This document shows, one piece after another, positions 8,380-17,141 of a stretch of DNA of 64,000 nucleotides. The first letter of the stretch is position 1. Each line of letters begins with the position of its first letter. The DNA is from Tropicimonas sp. IMCC34043 (GTDB lineage Bacteria > Pseudomonadota > Alphaproteobacteria > Rhodobacterales > Rhodobacteraceae): contig NZ_QMEK01000004.1 of the NCBI RefSeq assembly GCF_003390845.1, positions 186,001-250,000 of the forward strand. The letters run 5' to 3'. The position numbers and the translations under genes were made by a program. A model generated the notes under the pieces. The model worked only from the letters and a program-made list of their open reading frames with translations, did no database searches and was not told the DNA's origin.

Positions 8380-10134
8380 GTGGCCCTGACATTCACTCTG
8401 GTCTGGTTTGCCGCCGCGGCGGGGGCCGATACCTTGCGGATCGGGGTGCTGGACTATTCCGGGGCGGACCACCCGCTGACCGACTGGACGCCCACGATGG
8501 AGGCGCTCGACGCCGGTCTGCCGGGGTTCGACGTCGAGCTGGTCGCGCTCGACATTCATGCGCTCGAGGCGGCGGTGGCGGCGGGGACGCTCGATTTCCT
8601 CATCACCAATCCGGGAAATTACGCCGAGCTCGAATACCGCTATCACATCAGCCGGATTGCCACCGCGGACGAAAACCTGCCTGTGGCCTCGACACTTGTC
8701 GCGGTCGACCCGGCGCCTGCGGGGCTGGCGGATCTGGCAGGCAAGCGGCTGGCCGTGGTCGCGACCGAGGCGTTCGGCGGGTTTCAGGCGATGTGGCGCG
8801 AGTTGGCCGAGGCAAACCCGGGGCTGCCGGGACGGATCGACTGGGTGGTGACCGGCTATCCGATGCAGTCGGCGGCCCAGGCGGTTCTGGACGGTCGGGC
8901 CGATGCGGCGGTGTTGCGCGCCTGTCTGCTGGAGGAATTGCAGGCCGCCGAGCCGGAGGTATACGGCAGGCTCGTGTCCTTCGAGGCACGGTCCGATCCC
9001 GAAAGCGGCTGCGCGGTGTCGAGCCGGACCTATCCCGGCTGGCCCTTTGCCAAGATGGCCCAGACCCCGCCCGATCTGGCCAAGCAGGTGGCGGTGGTGC
9101 TGTTGCAGATGCAGGACGGCAACGTCTGGACCGTGCCGGTCGATTACCAGCCGGTGCACGACCTGCTGCGGGCACTGAAGATCGGGCCCTACGCGCGGAC
9201 CGGTCCGGTATCGCTCAGCGAGTTCTTCGAGGATTACCGCGAATGGCTGTTCGGGATTGCTGCGGCGCTGGCATTCTGGGCGATCCATTCGGTCCGGACC
9301 GAGACGCTGGTCAGGCGCCGGACCCGGGCGCTCGATCAGGCCAACGCCGGGCTGAAGCACGAGATTGCCGAACGTCACCGGATCGAGGAGGAGGAACGCC
9401 AGCACCGCCGCGAGCTGGAACATGTGGCGCGGCTGTCGATCCTGGGCGAAATGGCGTCCTCGATCGCGCACGAACTGAACCAGCCGCTCAGCGCCATTTC
9501 GACCTATGCCCAGGGTTGCCTGATGCGGTTGAAGGCCGGGCGGCTCGACCCGGGCGACATGGCGCGGGCGTCCGAGGAGATCGCCGCGCAGGCCGACCGC
9601 GCGGCGCTGGTCATCAAGCGGATCCGCGCCTTCGTGCGCAAACGCGAGATCCAGCGCACTCCGGTCGATCTGAGCGAGATGGTGCAGGATTGTGCCGCAT
9701 TGTTCGAGGCGACGACGCATCGCGCCGGCGTCCGGGTCGAGATGCTGCTGGCCCCCGATCTGCCGACGGTGCAGGCCGACCGCGTGCATCTGCAACAGGT
9801 GGTGCTGAACCTGGTGCAGAACGCGGTCGATGCCATGGCCGCGATCCCGCCCGCAGAGCGTCGGCTGCTGATCCGTACCGCGGTCGAGGTCGATCCGCTG
9901 CGTGGCGAGGGTCTGTGCCTGTCGGTGCGCGACCGCGGCTGCGGCATGAACGACGCAGCGCTCGATCGCTTTGCCGAAGCCTTCCACACCACCAAGCCCG
10001 AGGGGATCGGACTGGGGCTGGCGCTCAGCCGCTCGATCGTCGAGGCTCATGGCGGAAGCCTGCGGGCGGAACGGCCGCAGGACGGGCAGGGGCTGCGGGT
10101 GACACTGTGGCTGCCGATCGGGGAAGAGGCATGA
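8380..10134 (+). CDS. ttrS: TtrS-type sensor histidine kinase for tetrathionate
   Basis: The protein has a periplasmic PhnD/TtrS-like binding domain (LRIGVLDYSGADHPLTDW onward, about 300 residues), one transmembrane segment (WLFGIAAALAFWAIHSV), a coiled linker, a dimerisation/phosphoacceptor region with the histidine in SSIAHELNQPLSAI, and an ATPase domain with N-box NLVQNAVDAM and G-boxes. It would sense tetrathionate and phosphorylate TtrR, whose ATG overlaps this stop (ATGA). The start is uncertain: the frame is open back to 8134, with ATGs at 8134, 8164 and 8182, but the signal-peptide-like stretch begins only near 8353-8380, so a GTG at 8380 is given. Confidence 0.85.
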   Translation: MALTFTLVWFAAAAGADTLRIGVLDYSGADHPLTDWTPTMEALDAGLPGFDVELVALDIHALEAAVAAGTLDFLITNPGNYAELEYRYHISRIATADENLPVASTLVAVDPAPAGLADLAGKRLAVVATEAFGGFQAMWRELAEANPGLPGRIDWVVTGYPMQSAAQAVLDGRADAAVLRACLLEELQAAEPEVYGRLVSFEARSDPESGCAVSSRTYPGWPFAKMAQTPPDLAKQVAVVLLQMQDGNVWTVPVDYQPVHDLLRALKIGPYARTGPVSLSEFFEDYREWLFGIAAALAFWAIHSVRTETLVRRRTRALDQANAGLKHEIAERHRIEEEERQHRRELEHVARLSILGEMASSIAHELNQPLSAISTYAQGCLMRLKAGRLDPGDMARASEEIAAQADRAALVIKRIRAFVRKREIQRTPVDLSEMVQDCAALFEATTHRAGVRVEMLLAPDLPTVQADRVHLQQVVLNLVQNAVDAMAAIPPAERRLLIRTAVEVDPLRGEGLCLSVRDRGCGMNDAALDRFAEAFHTTKPEGIGLGLALSRSIVEAHGGSLRAERPQDGQGLRVTLWLPIGEEA

Positions 10135-10751
10135 GCGACGAAGATGCCGTGATCCATGTCGTCGATGACGACCGCGCGGCGCGCGAGGGGCTGGGATTTC
10201 TGCTGTCCTCTCTGGGACTGACGGTCGCGGCGCACGCCTCGGCGGCCGATCTGCTGGCGCGGCTCGATCCCGGGCTGGTCGGCTGCATCCTCGCCGATGT
10301 GCGGATGCCGGGGATGACCGGGCTTGAACTGCTCGATGAACTCGGTCGCCGCGGCTGTCCGCTGCCGGTGATCGTGATCACCGGACATGGCGATGTGCCG
10401 ATGGCGGTACAGGCGATGCGCGCGGGCGCGATGGATTTCTTCGAGAAACCCGTGAACGGCATGGCGCTCGTTGAACGCATTTCCGAGGCGCTGAAGCTTT
10501 GCCGCGAGCGGCTGGCGGCCGACCGCGACAAGGCGGGCCTGATGGCGCGGATCGAAAGCCTGACCGCGCGCGAGGCCGAGGTTGCCCGTGGCGTGTTGGC
10601 CGGCAAGCAGAACAAGGTGATCGCGGCCGATCTTGGCATCAGCCTGAAGACGGTCGAGATCCACCGTCACAATGCGATGGAAAAGCTGGGTGCAAGCGGC
10701 GCGGCCGATCTTGTGCGCCGGCTTGTCGCGGCGGGCTGGGGTAGCGAATAG
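10131..10751 (+). CDS. ttrR: TtrR response regulator (FixJ/NarL family)
   Basis: The 206-aa protein has an N-terminal receiver domain (VVDDD acidic pair, phospho-Asp in ILADVRMPGMTG, T/K residues in VITGHGD and FFEKPV) and a C-terminal LuxR-type helix-turn-helix (LTAREAEVARGVLAGKQNKVIAADLGISLKTVEIHRHN). It overlaps ttrS by four bases and precedes ttrBCA in the same direction, so it very probably activates them when tetrathionate is present. Confidence 0.9.
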   Translation: MSDEDAVIHVVDDDRAAREGLGFLLSSLGLTVAAHASAADLLARLDPGLVGCILADVRMPGMTGLELLDELGRRGCPLPVIVITGHGDVPMAVQAMRAGAMDFFEKPVNGMALVERISEALKLCRERLAADRDKAGLMARIESLTAREAEVARGVLAGKQNKVIAADLGISLKTVEIHRHNAMEKLGASGAADLVRRLVAAGWGSE

Positions 10752-10762
10752 GGGTTAACCCC
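10751..10762. promoter_or_regulatory. Perfect 12-bp palindrome upstream of ttrB
   Basis: GGGGTTAACCCC begins at the last base of the ttrR stop codon and lies about 83 bases before the ttrB ATG. Its position and symmetry suit an operator for TtrR or another dimeric regulator. This is inference from position only. Confidence 0.4.
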
Positions 10763-10845
10763 TAGGCCCCGCGGGTTTCCCACGAATATCGCACCGGGAG
10801 GGGTGGGCGTAGTGTCCGGCTGATCGCAAGAGAAAGGATCAGCCC

Positions 10846-11604
10846 ATGGAGATGAACCGTCGCGGCTTTCTGGGGGCGGTCGGTCGGGTGAGCATCGGTG
10901 CGGCGGCTTCGGTCGCAGGTGCCGGCCATGCCGCCGAGGCCGCCGCAGGGGGCCATATTCCTCACTGGGGCATGGTGGTCGATCTGCGCAAATGCATCGG
11001 CTGTCAGGCCTGCACCGTCGCCTGCATCATGGAAAACGACGTGCCCGAAGGCGCGTTCCGTACCCATGTCTCGGTCTATGAACTGGTGATGGACGGCCAG
11101 GACCCGGCGATGGTGATGCTGCCGAGGCTCTGCAACCATTGCGACAACCCGCCCTGCGTGCCGGTGTGCCCGGTCGAGGCGACCTTCAAGGCCGAAAACG
11201 GCGAGGTGCTGGTCGATGCCAGCCGCTGCGTCGGCTGCGCCTATTGCGTGCAGGCCTGCCCCTATGACGCGCGGTTCATCAATCATCAGACCCAGACCGC
11301 CGACAAGTGCACCTTCTGCTATCAGCGCACGCAAGCCGGGCTGCTGCCCGCCTGTGTCGAGACCTGCGTCGGCGGCGCCCGCAACTTCGGCGATCTGACC
11401 GATCCCGACAGCGAGGTGGCAAAGATGCTGTCCGAGAACGAGGTCTCGGTGCTGCGTCCCGAGATGCACACAAATCCCAACGTCTATTACATCGGGCTGC
11501 AGGACGTGCTGGCGGGCCGCGTGGCGGGCGAGGCCGCCTTTCATCCGGCCGTGCTGACCGAACCCGGCCTGACCGGAGCCGATGCCCACGGGGAGGGCGC
11601 ATGA
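10846..11604 (+). CDS. ttrB: TtrB, tetrathionate reductase iron-sulfur subunit
   Basis: The 252-aa protein begins with a twin-arginine signal (NRRGFLGAV) and contains four ferredoxin-type cysteine clusters (for example CIGCQACTVAC, CNHCDNPPCVPVC, CVGCAYCVQAC, CTFC plus a distal C), as expected for DmsB/NrfC-like four-cluster electron-transfer subunits. TtrB carries electrons from the membrane subunit TtrC to the catalytic subunit TtrA in the periplasm. An AAAGGATCAG ribosome site precedes the ATG, and the stop overlaps the ttrC start by four bases. Confidence 0.93.
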   Translation: MEMNRRGFLGAVGRVSIGAAASVAGAGHAAEAAAGGHIPHWGMVVDLRKCIGCQACTVACIMENDVPEGAFRTHVSVYELVMDGQDPAMVMLPRLCNHCDNPPCVPVCPVEATFKAENGEVLVDASRCVGCAYCVQACPYDARFINHQTQTADKCTFCYQRTQAGLLPACVETCVGGARNFGDLTDPDSEVAKMLSENEVSVLRPEMHTNPNVYYIGLQDVLAGRVAGEAAFHPAVLTEPGLTGADAHGEGA

Positions 11605-12719
11605 TGGAAATCCAGGAACTCGTTGGCGCCGTTCACCATGTGGCATGGCTGCCCTGGGCGGTGCAGTATTTCTTCCTGATCGCGATCTCGACCACAGCCT
11701 TCCTGCTGGCGCTGCCGGCCTTCCTGCTGGGCCGGGAAGCGGCGCTGCCGCGGGCGCGGCTGGCGTTGATGACGGCGGTCACGACCGGCATCACGGCACC
11801 CATCGCGCTGCTTGCAGACCTGCACCAGCCGGGCCGGTTCTGGGAATTCTTCGTCTACACCAATGCCAGTTCGTGGATGGCCTGGGGCGCCTGGTTCGTC
11901 CCGGCCTATGTCGGATTGCTGGTGCTGTTCGCCTGGGCGGTGCACCGGCCTGCCTTTCACGCATGCGGACAGGAGGACTGGCGCTTTGCCTGGATCTTCC
12001 GCTGGCTCAGCCTTGGCGGGTCGGCGAACGGCTTTGCCCGGCCGCTGGGCTATGCCGCATTGTTCGCCGCGATCCTGGTGCTGAGCTACACCGGCGCCGA
12101 GGTCTATGTGGTCAAGGCACGGCCGCTGTGGAACACGCCGTTCCTGCCCTGGCAATTCGTCGCCACGGGCTTTGTCGGGGCGCTTGGCGTGATGCTGGTG
12201 CTCGAACGCGTGCTGAGCCGCGATGGCGGGACCGAGGCGCAATTGAACCGCCGTCTGGCGCTGTGGCTCGGCGTGGTCGCGGTGCTGGGAGCCGCCTGGT
12301 ACGGCGTCGCCCTGTCGGGGATCAGCCCGCGCCACACCGAGGCGCTGGCCTCGGTCGCTGGCTTCCCGGTCTGGCACGTTCTTGCAATCTGGGGCGCCGG
12401 GACGGTCGCGATAACCTTCCTGCTGGCGTTGCTGGCGCCGCGCAACAGCGGCTGGGTCACCGGGCTGCTTGCGATCCATGCCGCCTGGATGTTCCGCTGG
12501 ACCGTCTTCATGGGCGGACAGGCGGTGCCGAAGGTGGGGTCGGGTCTTTACGACGCGCTGCTGCCTGCCGGGATCGCAGGGCTGATGGGGGTAATCGGCA
12601 CCTTCGGGCTCTGGCTGTTCCTGGTGATTGCCTACACCACCTTCATTCCCTGGTCCGAAGCAGGCGTGCCAACGGCCGGCAAGACCGCCGCGCCGTCCCG
12701 TCCCGCCAGCCAATTCTGA
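11601..12719 (+). CDS. ttrC: TtrC, tetrathionate reductase membrane subunit (NrfD family)
   Basis: This 372-aa integral membrane protein of the NrfD/PsrC type has about nine hydrophobic helices (for example YFFLIAISTTAFLLALPAFLL, LGYAALFAAILVLSYTGAEV, VIGTFGLWLFLVIAYTTFIPW). It oxidises quinol and passes electrons to TtrB. ATGs at 11601 and 11604 are adjacent; the first gives an ATGA overlap with ttrB. ttrA starts 11 bases after the stop. Confidence 0.92.
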   Translation: MMEIQELVGAVHHVAWLPWAVQYFFLIAISTTAFLLALPAFLLGREAALPRARLALMTAVTTGITAPIALLADLHQPGRFWEFFVYTNASSWMAWGAWFVPAYVGLLVLFAWAVHRPAFHACGQEDWRFAWIFRWLSLGGSANGFARPLGYAALFAAILVLSYTGAEVYVVKARPLWNTPFLPWQFVATGFVGALGVMLVLERVLSRDGGTEAQLNRRLALWLGVVAVLGAAWYGVALSGISPRHTEALASVAGFPVWHVLAIWGAGTVAITFLLALLAPRNSGWVTGLLAIHAAWMFRWTVFMGGQAVPKVGSGLYDALLPAGIAGLMGVIGTFGLWLFLVIAYTTFIPWSEAGVPTAGKTAAPSRPASQF

Positions 12720-12730
12720 GGAGATCCGCC

Positions 12731-15700
12731 ATGTCCACCCGCCGCAACATCCTGAAAGGCGCCGTCGCGACAGGCGCTCTGGGCACCTTCGCCGTCGGCT
12801 ATGCCGGCACGATCCAGAAGCTCGCCCGCGGCCATTGGTCGGGCGAAAAACCCGCGGGCAACCTGACCGGCAATGCGCCTGCGCCCGAATTCAGCGTCGA
12901 TGCCGCCACCGGCGACATCGAACTGAACCCCGATCAGGCGGTCAGCTATACCATGTGCATCGGCTGCACGACGCTGTGTGGCGTGCGGGTCAGGGTCGAC
13001 AAGGCGCGCAACAAGGTGCTCCGGGTCGCGGGCAACCCCTATTCGCCGCTCAGCACCGATCCGGCGCTGCCCTACGAGACCCCGGTGCGCGACAGCTTCC
13101 GCGCCATCGCGCAGGAGGGGAAGGGACAGGGCCAGCTGCATCGCTCGACCGCTTGTGGCCGCGGCAACGCGGTGCTGCAGCAGCTCGACAATCCGCGCCG
13201 GGTGCTGGCGCCGCTGAAGCGGGTCGGGCCGCGCGGGTCGGGCCAGTGGCAGACCATCAGCTTCGAACAACTGGTGGAAGAAGTGGTCGAGGGCGGCGAT
13301 CTGTTCGGCGAGGGTCCCGTCGCCGGACTGCGCGAGATCCGCGATCTTGAGACCCCGATCAAGGAGGGCGCACCGGAATTCGGCCCCCGCGCCAATGGCG
13401 TCGCGCTGATGAGCTCGGTCAACGACGGGCGCGAGGTCATTGTCCAGCGCTGGCTGAAGCAAAGCTATGGCTCGAACAATTTCGTCCGCCACGGGTCCTA
13501 TTGCGGCGGCGCCTATCGGTCCGGGTCGGGGGCGATGTTCAACGATCTGAAGGGCATGCCCCACGCCAAGCCCGATTTCAGCAATGCCGAGTTCATCATC
13601 TTTGCCGGGACTGCGCCCGGCAATGCCGGCAACCCGTTCAAGCGGGTGGGCGCGCTGGTGGCCAAGGCGCGCAGCGACGGCGATCTCGACTATGTCGTCA
13701 TCGACCCGGTGCTGAACAATTCGCAGAACGGGCCGTCGGGCGAGCGCTCGCGCTGGATCCCGATCATTCCCGGCACCGACGCCGCGCTCGGCATGGCAAT
13801 GATGCGCTGGATGTTCGAGAACGACCGGATCAATGCCGCCTATCTGGCCCAGCCAAGCCAGGCCGCGGCCGATGCCGCGGGCGAGGCAAGCTGGTCCAAC
13901 GCGACCCATCTGGTCATTGCCGACCAGAGCCATCCGCGGATGGGCAAGTTCCTGCGCGGCTCGGACCTTGGGGCCGAGATTGCGGGCGATCCCTACTCCG
14001 ATGCCGATCCGTTCATGGTGGCCTCGGACGCGGGCCCCGTGGCTGCGGCCGATACCCCCGCGCCGCTGTTCTTCGAGGGCAGTGTCGAGACGGCGAACGG
14101 GCAGGTCGCCGTCAGCACGGCATTGAGCCTTTTGCGCGCCGAGGCGATGGCCCACAGCCTTGAGGAATACGCCGCCGGCTGCGGCATCCCGGTCGAAACC
14201 ATCGTCTGGCTTGCGAGAGAATTCACCAGCCACGGCCGCAAGGCGGCGGTCAATTCGCACGGCGGCATGATGGGCGGGGCGGGCTTCTACAGCGCCTATG
14301 CTCTGATGATGCTGAACACGCTGATCGGCAACCTGAACTGGAAAGGCGGCACCACGGTCGCGGGCGGCTGGTTCCCCGACAACAAGGGGCCGGCCTATGA
14401 CCTGGCAAGTTTTCCCGGTGCGGTGAAGGCCGGCGGCCTGCCGCTGGGGCGCAATGTGCCCTATGAAAAGACCAGCGAGTTCAAGGCCAAGAAGGCGGCG
14501 GGCAAGCCGTTTCCGGCCGACGGCCCGTGGTATCCGAACGCCCCGGGGCTGGCCACCGAGTGGTTTGCCTCGATGGTCTCGGGCTATCCCTATGGCATCG
14601 AGGCGCTGATCCTGCGCAACGCGAACCCCGTCTATGGCATCCCGGGCATCGAACATATGGTCGAAAAGCTGAAGGATCCCAAGGTGGTGCCCCTGATCGT
14701 GTCGATCGACCCGTTCATCAACGAAAGCACCGCAATCTCGGACTATATCGTGCCGGATTCGGTGATGTACGAAAGCTGGGGGTTTGCCAAACCCTGGGCC
14801 GGGGTCGCGACAAAGGTGACCACGGCGCGCTGGCCGGTGGTCGAGCCGAAGATGGCCCGCACGGCCGAAGGCGTGCCAATCGATGTCGACATGTTCCTGA
14901 TCGCGACCGCAAAGCGCATGGGTCTGCCCGGGTTCGGCGAGAAGGCCATTCCCGACGCCGATGGGACGCTGCATCCGCTGAACCGGCCCGAAGACTGGTA
15001 TCTGCGCGGCGCGGTCAATGTCGCCACCATCGGCAAGCCCGTGCCGGATGCAAGCGACGACGATCTCGCGGTCTCGGGCGTCGACCGGATCCGCCCGGAT
15101 CTGGAGGCGGTGCTGAAGCCCGATGAATGGCGCAAGGCCGCGACGGTCTATGCCAAGGGCGGGCGCTACGAGAACGTCGACAAGTCGTTTGACGGCGAAA
15201 GGGCCGCTCATGCCTGGGAAGATCCCATGCAGGTCTGGAACGAATCCGTGGGCAGCGCCCGCAACGCGCTGTCCGGCAAACGCTCGCCCGGCACGCCAAG
15301 CTGGCGGCAGCCCGAGTTCGCGGATGGCACGAAAGTGTCCGACCACTTCCCGCAGGCCGACTGGCCGGTCAGCGTGATCAGCTTCAAGTCGCCGTTGCAG
15401 AACTCGTATTCCGTGGGCGCCTCGGCCTTGTTGCGGATCGTGGCGACCAATCCGGTCAATATCGGCCGCGCGCTGGCCGAGGCACATGGCATCGCGACCG
15501 GCGACATGGTGCGGCTGACGACGCCGGGTGGCAGCCTCGACAGCGTGGCCATTGTCCGCGACGGGGTGGCGCCCGACACGGTGGCGATCGAACACGGGTT
15601 CGGCCACCGCGGCTTTGGCGCGGCCACGGTCACCATCGACGGCACCACCTTGCCGGCCGATCCGCGGCAGGCCACTGGCGTGCTGCAAAACGATCTCGGC

Positions 15701-15802
15701 ATGCTCGATCCAACCCGTGCGCTGGCGGGCGTCTGGGTCGACCCGATCTCGGGGACTTCGGTGCGGCAGGGCCTGCCGGCACGGCTCGAACGCATCGGCT
15801 AG
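12731..15802 (+). CDS. ttrA: TtrA, tetrathionate reductase catalytic molybdopterin subunit
   Basis: The 1023-aa protein of the molybdopterin oxidoreductase superfamily begins with a twin-arginine-like signal (TRRNILKGAV). It has an N-terminal [4Fe-4S] site (MCIGCTTLCGV plus a downstream Cys in STACGRGN), a putative molybdenum-ligand cysteine in RHGSYCGGAYRSGSGAM, and a C-terminal dinucleotide-binding domain (NPVNIGRALAEAHGIATGD). It reduces tetrathionate to thiosulfate in the periplasm. Length and layout fit TtrA rather than thiosulfate or DMSO reductases. An AGGAGAT site lies 5-11 bases before the ATG. Confidence 0.93.
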   Translation: MSTRRNILKGAVATGALGTFAVGYAGTIQKLARGHWSGEKPAGNLTGNAPAPEFSVDAATGDIELNPDQAVSYTMCIGCTTLCGVRVRVDKARNKVLRVAGNPYSPLSTDPALPYETPVRDSFRAIAQEGKGQGQLHRSTACGRGNAVLQQLDNPRRVLAPLKRVGPRGSGQWQTISFEQLVEEVVEGGDLFGEGPVAGLREIRDLETPIKEGAPEFGPRANGVALMSSVNDGREVIVQRWLKQSYGSNNFVRHGSYCGGAYRSGSGAMFNDLKGMPHAKPDFSNAEFIIFAGTAPGNAGNPFKRVGALVAKARSDGDLDYVVIDPVLNNSQNGPSGERSRWIPIIPGTDAALGMAMMRWMFENDRINAAYLAQPSQAAADAAGEASWSNATHLVIADQSHPRMGKFLRGSDLGAEIAGDPYSDADPFMVASDAGPVAAADTPAPLFFEGSVETANGQVAVSTALSLLRAEAMAHSLEEYAAGCGIPVETIVWLAREFTSHGRKAAVNSHGGMMGGAGFYSAYALMMLNTLIGNLNWKGGTTVAGGWFPDNKGPAYDLASFPGAVKAGGLPLGRNVPYEKTSEFKAKKAAGKPFPADGPWYPNAPGLATEWFASMVSGYPYGIEALILRNANPVYGIPGIEHMVEKLKDPKVVPLIVSIDPFINESTAISDYIVPDSVMYESWGFAKPWAGVATKVTTARWPVVEPKMARTAEGVPIDVDMFLIATAKRMGLPGFGEKAIPDADGTLHPLNRPEDWYLRGAVNVATIGKPVPDASDDDLAVSGVDRIRPDLEAVLKPDEWRKAATVYAKGGRYENVDKSFDGERAAHAWEDPMQVWNESVGSARNALSGKRSPGTPSWRQPEFADGTKVSDHFPQADWPVSVISFKSPLQNSYSVGASALLRIVATNPVNIGRALAEAHGIATGDMVRLTTPGGSLDSVAIVRDGVAPDTVAIEHGFGHRGFGAATVTIDGTTLPADPRQATGVLQNDLGMLDPTRALAGVWVDPISGTSVRQGLPARLERIG

Positions 15803-15828
15803 GCCTTGGTCGGGTCCGGCCGGACAGA

Positions 15829-15862
15829 GCGGGGCGTCGCGGCATTTGCTGCGACGCCCCGC
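15829..15862 (+). terminator. Strong hairpin after ttrA
   Basis: GCGGGGCGTCGC (15829-15840) pairs perfectly with GCGACGCCCCGC (15851-15862) around a 10-base loop. There is no immediate T run, so it may be a Rho-dependent or stabilising 3' hairpin of the ttr transcript. Confidence 0.6.
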
Positions 15863-16010
15863 CTGCATTCTGCAATGCGGAACTTTTTTGTGAAAATGCG
15901 TGGGAATTCGTAGGGAAAGCCCGGAGGGTCACATAGGTACCGTCACAGTGCAGACGCTCTCGCGTATGGCCCGGGCGCCGAACGTCACATTGGGATGACA
16001 GGAGCAGACA

Positions 16011-17141
16011 ATGGCACACCAAGACCCACATCTTCCGCAAACCGAACACACGGTTCCCTGGTTCTGGCCGCTTGCGGCCGGGATCGAGATGGGCGAGGCA
16101 GGGTTCGACCTGTTTCGGCAGAACATGAAGTTCATCGAGGAAGCAGCCGAGATCACGACCCCGCCCGCACCCGAATGGGCAACCGCGAACCGCGTCGTGC
16201 GCGACCTCGACACCATGCGGCTGCGCGATTTCTCGGCGCCGGATGCCCCGGCGGACGCGGTGCCGGTGATCGTCGATGCGCCCTATGCGGGGCACCATTC
16301 GACCATCGCCGATCATGCCCCGGGCCAGAGCCTGGTCGAGACGCTGCTGGCCTCGGGGGCGAAGCGTGTTTTCGTCACCGACTGGAAAAGCGCCACCCCC
16401 GAGATGCGCGATTTCGACATCGACAAGTACCTTGCCGAGATCAACGTCGTTGTCGACGACCTGGGCGGGCGGGCCAATCTGGTCGGGCTGTGTCAGGGCG
16501 GCTGGATGTCGGCCATGTATGCCGCGCGATTCCCGGGCAAGATCGCCTCGCTGGTGCTGGCCGGTTCGCCCATCGACACCGACGCCGGCGACGGGCCGAT
16601 CCGCAAGATGGCGCATGAGACGCCGCTGTCGTTCTATCAGGAGCTGGTCGACAGCGGTGACGGCCGGATGCTTGGCCGCAACATGCTGGCCGGCTGGAAG
16701 AACATGCATCCGATGCAGCAATACGTCGAGAAATACCTCGACCTCTATGCCCATGTGAATGACGAGAACTATATCGACCGGACCGAGCGGTTCGAGGCCT
16801 GGTACGAGAACCCGCTGGACCTGCCGGGGCGGTACTACCTGCAGTCCATCGAACTGCTGTTCAAGGACAACCTCTTTGCCAAGGGCGAGTTCACCGGGCT
16901 CGGCCGCAAGCTGAACCTGAAGGACGTGACCTGTCCAACCTTCCTGCTGGCGGGCGAAAGCGATGACATCACGACCCGCGAACAGGTCTTTGCCGCACGC
17001 GGTTTGCTGGGCACGCCTGACGCGCAGATCGAACAGAAACTGGTTCCCGGCGGGCACATCGGCCTGTTCATGGGGGCGCGCACGTTGAAGGACGTCTGGC
17101 CCGGCATCGCGGAATGGATCGTCGCGAAGGGAGATGCGTGA
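16011..17141 (+). CDS. PhaC-like alpha/beta hydrolase (polyhydroxyalkanoate synthase related)
   Basis: The 376-aa alpha/beta-hydrolase has the lipase-like box GLCQGG with cysteine C161 as nucleophile, as in PHA synthases, where ordinary lipases have serine. It also has a late histidine in GGHIGLFMG and an aspartate in ESDDIT, completing a Cys-Asp-His triad. It is much shorter than class I PhaC (about 590 aa) and near class III PhaC (about 355 aa), but lacks an obvious partner subunit. An ACAGGAGCAG site precedes the ATG. Its stop overlaps the ATG of the H+-ATPase gene (TGATG), so the two are translationally coupled. Confidence 0.7.
   Translation: MAHQDPHLPQTEHTVPWFWPLAAGIEMGEAGFDLFRQNMKFIEEAAEITTPPAPEWATANRVVRDLDTMRLRDFSAPDAPADAVPVIVDAPYAGHHSTIADHAPGQSLVETLLASGAKRVFVTDWKSATPEMRDFDIDKYLAEINVVVDDLGGRANLVGLCQGGWMSAMYAARFPGKIASLVLAGSPIDTDAGDGPIRKMAHETPLSFYQELVDSGDGRMLGRNMLAGWKNMHPMQQYVEKYLDLYAHVNDENYIDRTERFEAWYENPLDLPGRYYLQSIELLFKDNLFAKGEFTGLGRKLNLKDVTCPTFLLAGESDDITTREQVFAARGLLGTPDAQIEQKLVPGGHIGLFMGARTLKDVWPGIAEWIVAKGDA

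Noticed and set aside
6276-8396. N-terminally extended start for the PhoX-like gene at 8396
   Set aside because: The extension runs through the region upstream of ttrS, has no coding character and hides a good signal peptide starting at 8045.
12632-15868. Long minus-strand frame opposite ttrA
   Set aside because: Shadow of a clear molybdopterin oxidoreductase gene.
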